NCBI GenBank assembly: GCA_023248505.1
Contig: JAHFEM010000045.1
Span: forward strand, 1-8,943
From: Nitrospirota bacterium
GTDB taxonomy: Bacteria > Nitrospirota > Nitrospiria > SBBL01 > Manganitrophaceae
Length of the DNA stretch: 8,943 nucleotides
Direction: 5' to 3'
Part shown: positions 4,807 through 8,943 of the stretch, in pieces
Layout of the letters: each line of letters starts with the position of its first letter
How positions within the stretch are numbered: position 1 is the stretch's first letter
Translations under genes and position numbers: made by a program
The notes under the pieces: generated by a model
The model's database searches: none
The model's input: only the letters and a program-made list of their open reading frames with translations
Told to the model about the DNA's origin: nothing

Positions 4807-7258
4807 TGCCTCCTCTCCTCTTTCTCGACAGAGAGGGAGAGGGGAGAAGACCGGTCTCTCCCCCTTCTTCAGCGGCGGCACGCATTTTCTCTCCAATCTC
4901 GCTCAAGCGTCTCATCACCGCCGCATTCACCGTCCCCTCCGGATAGGTCCCGTCCGGCTGCAGGGCGCCGGCCGGCTGGCCGGTCAGAATCTCAATCGCC
5001 TCATCGATGTTTGAGACGGCATAGATATGGAACCGGCCGTTCGCCGCCGCCTCGACCACCTCTTCTTTGAGCATCAGGTGTTTTACATTTTGACGCGGGA
5101 TGACCACCCCCTGCATTCCTGTCAGTCCTAAGACCTTGCAGGTATCGTAGAAGCCTTCAATCTTCTCATTCGCCCCGCCGATCGCCTGGAGCTCGCCGCG
5201 CTGGTTGACGGAACCGGTGAGGGCGATCCCTTGCCGGAGCGGGATCCCGGTCAACGCCGAAAGAAGGGCGGCCAACTCTGCGGCGGAGGCGCTGTCCCCC
5301 TCGACCGCGGCATAGCTCTGTTCAAAACAGAGGGTGGCCGAAACCGAGATCGGGTTTTCCCGGCCGTAGCGTCCGCCGAGGTAGCCGGAGAGGATCAACA
5401 CCCCCTTGTCGTGGCTCTTCCCGCTCAGCTTCGCCTCCCGCTCGATGTTGACGATCCCCGATTGTCCGATGAACACCCGAGCGGTGATTTTCGAGGGGCG
5501 GCCGAAGGAGAAATCCCCTAAATCGATCACCGAGAGGCCGTTGACCTGGCCGGCCGCCGATCCGGCGACGTCGACCATCAGGGTCCCCTCCGCGATCCAC
5601 TCACGGATCTTCTCTTCCAAGAGATTGGAGCGGTAGGCTTTCTCTTCCACCGCCTTGAGGAGATCGCTTCGCCCGACAAGCGTCTTTCCTTCTCGGCGCC
5701 CCCAGTGGCTTGCCTCCCGGATCAGATCGGCGATCTCGCTGAATCGGAGGGAGAGCTTCTTCTGATGGCTCACCTGTCGGGAGGCCTGCTCCAGAAGGGC
5801 GGCGACACCGGTTCGGTCGAAGTGGAGCAGCCCTTCCTTCCGGCAGAGCTGTGCGATAAAGCGGCCGTATTGGAGGGGGGCCCCGTCGGTAGCATCCTGT
5901 TCCACATCAAAATCGACCTTGACCTTGAAGATCTTTGCGAAGTCTTCATCAAACGTGTGGAGAAGGTGATAGATCAGCGGGCTTCCCACCAGGACCACAC
6001 GGAGATGGATCGGGATCGGCTCCGACTTGAGCACCGTGGTGGCGATAAAACCATAGAGGTCTCCGAGATCTTCGATCTTGACCTCCTGATTCTTGATCGC
6101 CCGTTTGATCGCCTCCCAGGAGAAAGGATTTCTTAGCAGATCAATGACATTCAACAGCAGATAACCGCCATTGGCTCGAAGGAGCGAGCCGGCTTTGATC
6201 AGGGTGAAATCGGTGTAGAGGGTTCCGAAGCGGCCTTTCTTCTCGGTCCGGCCGATCAGATTGTTGTAGGTTGGATTGGTCTCCTCAATGACGGGGGCTC
6301 CTTGGGTGCCGCTGTGGTCGATCACCACATTGACGGCATAACGGGCCATCGATCTGTGGGCGGGCGCAGACTCGATGCCGGGGAACGGAACGGGAGCCTC
6401 GGGCTGGGGGAGAAAATCGCTGAAGTTCTCCAGAATATCTTGCTGGACGGAGGCGATCTGCTCCATCACCTTGGGATGATCCTTGTATTTCTGCCGAAGG
6501 ATCTCGAAGGTTTGCTCGGAGGTGTACCGCGCGACCTGGTGATTCAGTGCATCGATCTTCCGGTTCACATCCTCCCGTATCGCACGGGCTTGTCGGATAA
6601 AATGGTGGAACGCTTCGTGGATTTCTTTCCCTTTTCGCTCGATCTCTTCACGGTCTTTGAGGTCTAATCTTTCAATTTCCTCCGGCTCCAGCGCTTTTCC
6701 TTTGAGGACCGGGACGATCCTGATTCCGAACCCGGAGAGATCGATTGCAAACCCCTCCTCTTGGGCCCGCTTCTTCAATGCGTCGGAAAGGTGATCCCGT
6801 GCCATCGCAAAACCTTCTTCCAACAGCCGTTGCTGATCGACATACTCTTTACTTTGAAAAGCCTTCGGTAACTCTTCCCTAAGAAAGGTGATCAACTGGT
6901 CGATGTCCTTCTGCAACGCGCGCCCGCGACCGGCGGGGAGGTTGAGCGCCTTCGGCCGATTCGAATCACGGAAATTGTTGACGAAGCACCAATCATCCGG
7001 GGTCGGCTGCGTCTGGGCCGCGCGGACGATCATCGACTTGATGATTGTATTTTTCCCTGTTCCCGGGGCGCCGGAAACGTAGATATTGTAACCCCAGTCC
7101 TGCATGGATAGACCAAAATCGATCGCCCGGACGGCCCGCTTCTGTCCGATGACGATCTCCTCATCGGGGAGCTCGTCCGTCGTTTCGAAAGGAATTTCTT
7201 GGGGATCAAAACGATGAACGAGATCTTTCTCTGCCACCTTCCAGCGCTGATTAGTCAT
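4796..7258 (-). CDS. Lon-related ATP-dependent protease (LonB-like, COG1067 type)
   Basis: An 820-residue member of the Lon-related AAA+ proteases without the N-terminal substrate domain of classical Lon. Counted from the ATG at 7258, Walker A G-A-P-G-T-G-K-N-T is at about 63-71, a long helical insertion runs about 115-280, and the Walker B-like G-G-Y-L-L-L-N-V-I-D lies near 364-373. The C-terminal protease domain has the Ser-Lys dyad: serine in V-E-G-D-S-A-S (about 656) and lysine in A-N-E-K-I-E-G-F-Y (about 699). Both catalytic halves are intact, so it should be active in the cytoplasm. The ATG at 7258 is chosen over the in-frame GTG at 7267, which has its purine stretch directly abutting it. 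The last about 16 residues (P-S-P-S-L-S-R-K-R-R-G-G-N-D-R) are encoded by an interspersed palindrome. First gene of a unit with the BON protein. Confidence 0.92.
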   Translation of the reverse strand: MTNQRWKVAEKDLVHRFDPQEIPFETTDELPDEEIVIGQKRAVRAIDFGLSMQDWGYNIYVSGAPGTGKNTIIKSMIVRAAQTQPTPDDWCFVNNFRDSNRPKALNLPAGRGRALQKDIDQLITFLREELPKAFQSKEYVDQQRLLEEGFAMARDHLSDALKKRAQEEGFAIDLSGFGIRIVPVLKGKALEPEEIERLDLKDREEIERKGKEIHEAFHHFIRQARAIREDVNRKIDALNHQVARYTSEQTFEILRQKYKDHPKVMEQIASVQQDILENFSDFLPQPEAPVPFPGIESAPAHRSMARYAVNVVIDHSGTQGAPVIEETNPTYNNLIGRTEKKGRFGTLYTDFTLIKAGSLLRANGGYLLLNVIDLLRNPFSWEAIKRAIKNQEVKIEDLGDLYGFIATTVLKSEPIPIHLRVVLVGSPLIYHLLHTFDEDFAKIFKVKVDFDVEQDATDGAPLQYGRFIAQLCRKEGLLHFDRTGVAALLEQASRQVSHQKKLSLRFSEIADLIREASHWGRREGKTLVGRSDLLKAVEEKAYRSNLLEEKIREWIAEGTLMVDVAGSAAGQVNGLSVIDLGDFSFGRPSKITARVFIGQSGIVNIEREAKLSGKSHDKGVLILSGYLGGRYGRENPISVSATLCFEQSYAAVEGDSASAAELAALLSALTGIPLRQGIALTGSVNQRGELQAIGGANEKIEGFYDTCKVLGLTGMQGVVIPRQNVKHLMLKEEVVEAAANGRFHIYAVSNIDEAIEILTGQPAGALQPDGTYPEGTVNAAVMRRLSEIGEKMRAAAEEGGETGLLPSPSLSRKRRGGNDR
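4810..4846. repeat. Purine/pyrimidine palindromic repeat at the protease/BON junction
   Basis: On the plus strand a 17-base arm (4810-4826, CTCCTCTCCTCTTTCTC) faces a 16-base arm (4831-4846, GAGAGGGAGAGGGGAG) across a four-base loop, forming a near-complete hairpin with a few mismatches. Such CTCTCCC/GGGAGAG palindromes, translating as S-P-S-L-S-R-K-R-like peptides, are common interspersed repeats in bacterial genomes. Here the element encodes the tail of the protease and supplies the purine-rich ribosome binding region of the BON gene, so it appears to have been inserted into an operon junction and put to use. Confidence 0.6.
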
Positions 7259-7372
7259 GGTGTCCACCCTCTACAAAATCATCCGTCCTAAACTCGGTCC
7301 GACTCTACATGGTGATTGATCCCTGATCCTAAAAGTTATCATCGAAGAAATGGAACGATCGCCGCAATACCT

Positions 7373-7387
7373 CGTTTGGGGGATTGT
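7373..7387 (+). promoter_or_regulatory. Shared 15-bp upstream motif, copy B (archease-rtcB)
   Basis: The plus strand reads CGTTTGGGGGATTGT, identical to the copy upstream of acsA. Preceding bases are also alike (CCTC here, CCTCC there). It lies about 140-150 bp before the archease start. Its opposite strand supplies the C-rich part of the heat-shock-like promoter candidate for the protease, so which unit it serves is open. Confidence 0.4.
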
Positions 7388-7402
7388 CTGATGCCTTTCA
7401 AC
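7375..7402 (-). promoter_or_regulatory. Sigma-32-like promoter candidate for the Lon-related protease
   Basis: On the minus strand GTTGAAA (7402-7396) is followed after 13 bases by CCCCCAAA (7382-7375). The heat-shock consensus is CTTGAAA, 11-16 bases, CCCCATNT, so the first box matches six of seven and the second has the C-run. It would start transcription about 110 bp before the protease ATG. A heat-shock promoter suits a Lon-type protease, but the match is partial and rests on eye alone. Confidence 0.35.
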
Positions 7403-7525
7403 TGCTGCATCATGAATTAAATATCGCTCTCCCGCGATGTCATCGTTAATCCCATTTGTTCAGAGTGGGTCGACGATCGAACCGACCTCTCTTGTCGATA
7501 AGAAGCGAACGAGCGCGAGCAATGT

Positions 7526-7948
7526 ATGATTGAGGCACATTGGGAGCACTTTCCCCACGAAGCCGATATGGGAGTGCGAGGGGTGGGCGCAACGAAAGAG
7601 GAAGCCTTTGAACAGGCGGCCGTTGCATTGACCGCAATCGTCACCGATCCAACATCGGTGAAATCGGAAGAATCGGTGGAAATTTCCTGCGAAGCCCCCG
7701 ATGATGAACTCTGTCTGGTCGATTGGCTCAATGCGCTGATCTATGAAATGGCCACGCGAAAGATGCTCTTCGGGCAATTCAAGGTGACGCTGGACGGTTC
7801 CCGCCTGCATGGGAAGGCCTGGGGAGAGAAGATCGATGTGGCCCGCCACCAACCGGGGGTGGAGGTCAAAGGGGCCACCTACACAGCACTTCGGGTTCGG
7901 CAGGATCAGGAGGGTGTTTGGATCGCCAAGTGTGTGGTCGATGTCTGA
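7526..7948 (+). CDS. Archease (activator of RtcB RNA ligase)
   Basis: A 140-residue archease-family protein. Archease binds a divalent metal and speeds the guanylylation and multiple turnover of the RNA ligase RtcB. The family pattern is clear: H-F-P-H-E-A-D14-M-G-V-R-G at the N-terminus, then E-E-A-F-E-Q-A-A-V-A-L (25-35), D-E-L-C-L-V-D-W-L-N-A-L-I-Y-E (60-74), R-H-Q-P-G-V-E-V-K-G-A-T-Y (107-119) and the terminal W-x-x-x-x-V-V-D-V, with D14 and D139 as likely metal ligands. The start at 7526 fits the usual compact N-terminus, although the ribosome binding site (GCGAGC) is poor; another ATG at 7522 is out of frame. The next gene, 24 bp downstream, is rtcB, which is its known partner, so the two form an operon. 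Length is normal for the family. Confidence 0.92.
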   Translation: MIEAHWEHFPHEADMGVRGVGATKEEAFEQAAVALTAIVTDPTSVKSEESVEISCEAPDDELCLVDWLNALIYEMATRKMLFGQFKVTLDGSRLHGKAWGEKIDVARHQPGVEVKGATYTALRVRQDQEGVWIAKCVVDV

Positions 7949-7972
7949 GTTTGGGAGTTAAAGGGGGAAGCG

Positions 7973-8943
7973 ATGGATCTGACGCAACTCAAGCGGGAAT
8001 CGGAATGGGAGTGGGAGATTCCACCGTTCGGGAAGATGCGTGTTCCCGGAATTATTTATGCCAGCGAGGCGCTGGTCCGGGAGATGGACACGAAGGTCTA
8101 TGAGCAGGTCACCAACGTCGCGACGTTGCCGGGGATCGTCAAGGCTTCTTACACCATGCCCGATGCCCATTGGGGCTACGGCTTTCCCATCGGCGGGGTC
8201 GCCGCCTTCGACCCCGATGAAGGAGGGGTGATCTCCGCGGGAGGAGTGGGGTTCGACATTTCCTGTGGTGTCCGCTGTCTTGAGACCGGCCTGACCTTGA
8301 AAGAGATCGAGCCGGTCAAGGAACTGTTGGCCGATCGGCTCTTTCACAAAATCCCGGCGGGGGTGGGGAGCCACGGCCGCCTCCATCTGAGCATGAAAGA
8401 GATGGATGAGATGCTTGCCGGCGGCGCCCGATGGGCGGTGGAGCAGGGGTACGGCACCCTTCAAGATCTCGAACGGATCGAGGAGAAAGGATGCATGAAG
8501 GGGGCGAGGCCCGATCAGGTCTCCGAGCAGGCCAAGAAGCGCCAGCAGGACGAAGTCGGAACCCTCGGCTCCGGAAACCACTATCTAGAGATCCAGCAGG
8601 TGGTGGCCATCTTCGACCCGGTGATCGCCACCGTATTCGGCCTACGCCAGGGAGACATTGTGATCAGCATCCATTGCGGCTCGCGCGGACTGGGGCATCA
8701 GATCGGGACCGAGTTCTTGAGAACGATGGCGGTCACCGCGGCCCGGCATGGGATTGAACTTCCCGATCGGGAGCTTGCCTGTGCGCCGATTCAATCAGAC
8801 GTCGGCCAAGACTATCTCGGCGCCATGCGTGCGGCAATCAACTGCGCCCTCGCCAATCGTCAGGTTCTCACCTACCTCGTCAGACAGGTTTTCTCCCAAC
8901 TTTTCCCTGCGGCGCCGCTTTCGCTCCTCTACGATGTCTCTCA
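7973..8943 (+). CDS. rtcB: RtcB RNA ligase (3' end cut by the window)
   Basis: RtcB joins RNA ends bearing a 2',3'-cyclic phosphate or 3'-phosphate to 5'-hydroxyl ends, using GTP and manganese, in tRNA splicing or RNA repair. The 323 visible residues are about two thirds of the usual roughly 480. The manganese ligands are present: D95 and C98 in G-V-G-F-D-I-S-C-G-V-R, H203 in G-S-G-N-H-Y, and H234 in I-S-I-H-C-G-S-R-G-L-G-H-Q. These numbers coincide with those of Pyrococcus horikoshii RtcB, showing an N-terminus collinear with the archaeal enzyme. The window ends in D-V-S plus CA, probably the start of the next ligand histidine; the guanylylated histidine lies beyond. The ATG at 7973 follows AAGGGGG with a five-base spacer, 24 bp after archease. 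Confidence 0.95.
   Translation, partial: MDLTQLKRESEWEWEIPPFGKMRVPGIIYASEALVREMDTKVYEQVTNVATLPGIVKASYTMPDAHWGYGFPIGGVAAFDPDEGGVISAGGVGFDISCGVRCLETGLTLKEIEPVKELLADRLFHKIPAGVGSHGRLHLSMKEMDEMLAGGARWAVEQGYGTLQDLERIEEKGCMKGARPDQVSEQAKKRQQDEVGTLGSGNHYLEIQQVVAIFDPVIATVFGLRQGDIVISIHCGSRGLGHQIGTEFLRTMAVTAARHGIELPDRELACAPIQSDVGQDYLGAMRAAINCALANRQVLTYLVRQVFSQLFPAAPLSLLYDVS

Larger units (their letters stand above)
7259..7525. promoter_or_regulatory. Divergent promoter region between the protease and archease-rtcB
   Basis: About 267 bp with no gene between two divergently transcribed units. It contains the shared 15-bp motif (7373-7387, plus strand), a heat-shock-like promoter candidate for the protease (7375-7402, minus strand), and a weak sigma-54-like element pointing at archease (7351-7367). 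A short inverted repeat GGTCG/CGACC (7468-7487) also occurs. Nothing else was recognised. Confidence 0.45.

Noticed and set aside
4807..4896. N-terminal extension of the BON protein starting at 4896
   Set aside because: It would fully overlap the protease C-terminus, reads as low-complexity repeat-derived sequence, and bypasses the strong ribosome binding site before 4806.
7351..7367. Sigma-54 promoter upstream of archease (TGGAACGATCGCCGCAA)
   Set aside because: GG and GC have the right ten-base gap and several positions fit, but the TT before GC is missing and no enhancer sites or RtcR gene are visible; too weak to list as a feature.
7467..7488. tRNA T-arm-like sequence on the minus strand (GGTCGGTTCGATCG)
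   Set aside because: The loop between GGTCG and CGACC is ten bases rather than seven, and no anticodon arm, D arm or acceptor stem could be found around it.
7958..8581. 207-codon open frame on the minus strand opposite rtcB
   Set aside because: Antisense to the conserved RtcB region that holds the metal ligands; no family resemblance.

Overview
This 8.9 kb window holds ordinary bacterial chromosomal DNA: moderately GC-rich, densely packed, with short spacers and several ATGA-type overlaps. The combination of a bacillus-length acetate--CoA ligase, a DksA-type zinc-finger regulator, a Lon-related protease, and an archease gene next to an archaeal-type RtcB RNA ligase fits an environmental Gram-negative lineage. 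Nitrospirota or a deltaproteobacterial-type group would be my first guess, but this is inferred from gene style only and is weakly supported. No phage, transposase, CRISPR array, rRNA or intact tRNA gene was seen.

Layout from left to right. (1) Minus strand, 1-1817: an acetate--CoA ligase (acsA) broken by a one-base frameshift near 1372-1375, overlapping by ATGA with a downstream gene of which only 13 codons are inside the window. Its upstream spacer (1818-2093) carries a perfect FNR/CRP-family palindrome, a duplicated 13-mer and a 15-bp motif. (2) Minus strand, 2094-2725: a conserved 77-residue protein of unknown function translationally coupled to a DksA/TraR-family protein. (3) Spacer 2726-2971, with a striking heptad-phased palindrome. 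(4) Plus strand, 2972-4106: a 79-residue helical protein of unknown function, then a CheR-like methyltransferase. (5) Minus strand, 4081-7258: a Lon-related ATP-dependent protease followed, with an 11-bp overlap, by a triple-BON-domain protein without a signal peptide. A palindromic repeat sits at their junction. This unit converges on cheR with a 26-bp overlap, and its likely terminator lies inside the cheR 3' end. (6) Divergent from the protease, plus strand, 7526 to the right edge: archease and RtcB (cut at 323 residues), a known RNA ligation/repair pair.

How the genes may work together. Archease activates RtcB in joining or repairing RNA ends, and the divergent Lon-like protease plus BON protein look like a protein quality-control unit. 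Their shared spacer holds a possible heat-shock-type promoter facing the protease. The same 15-bp sequence (CGTTTGGGGGATTGT) occurs upstream of both acsA and archease-rtcB, with a close variant upstream of the DksA unit, each time on the strand of the downstream gene. This hints at a common regulator, but it is inference from three sites. The best leads for novelty are the shared motif, the protease-BON pair opposite the RNA repair operon, and the orphan CheR-like protein with its small partner. I see no clear-cut undescribed defence or mobile system.
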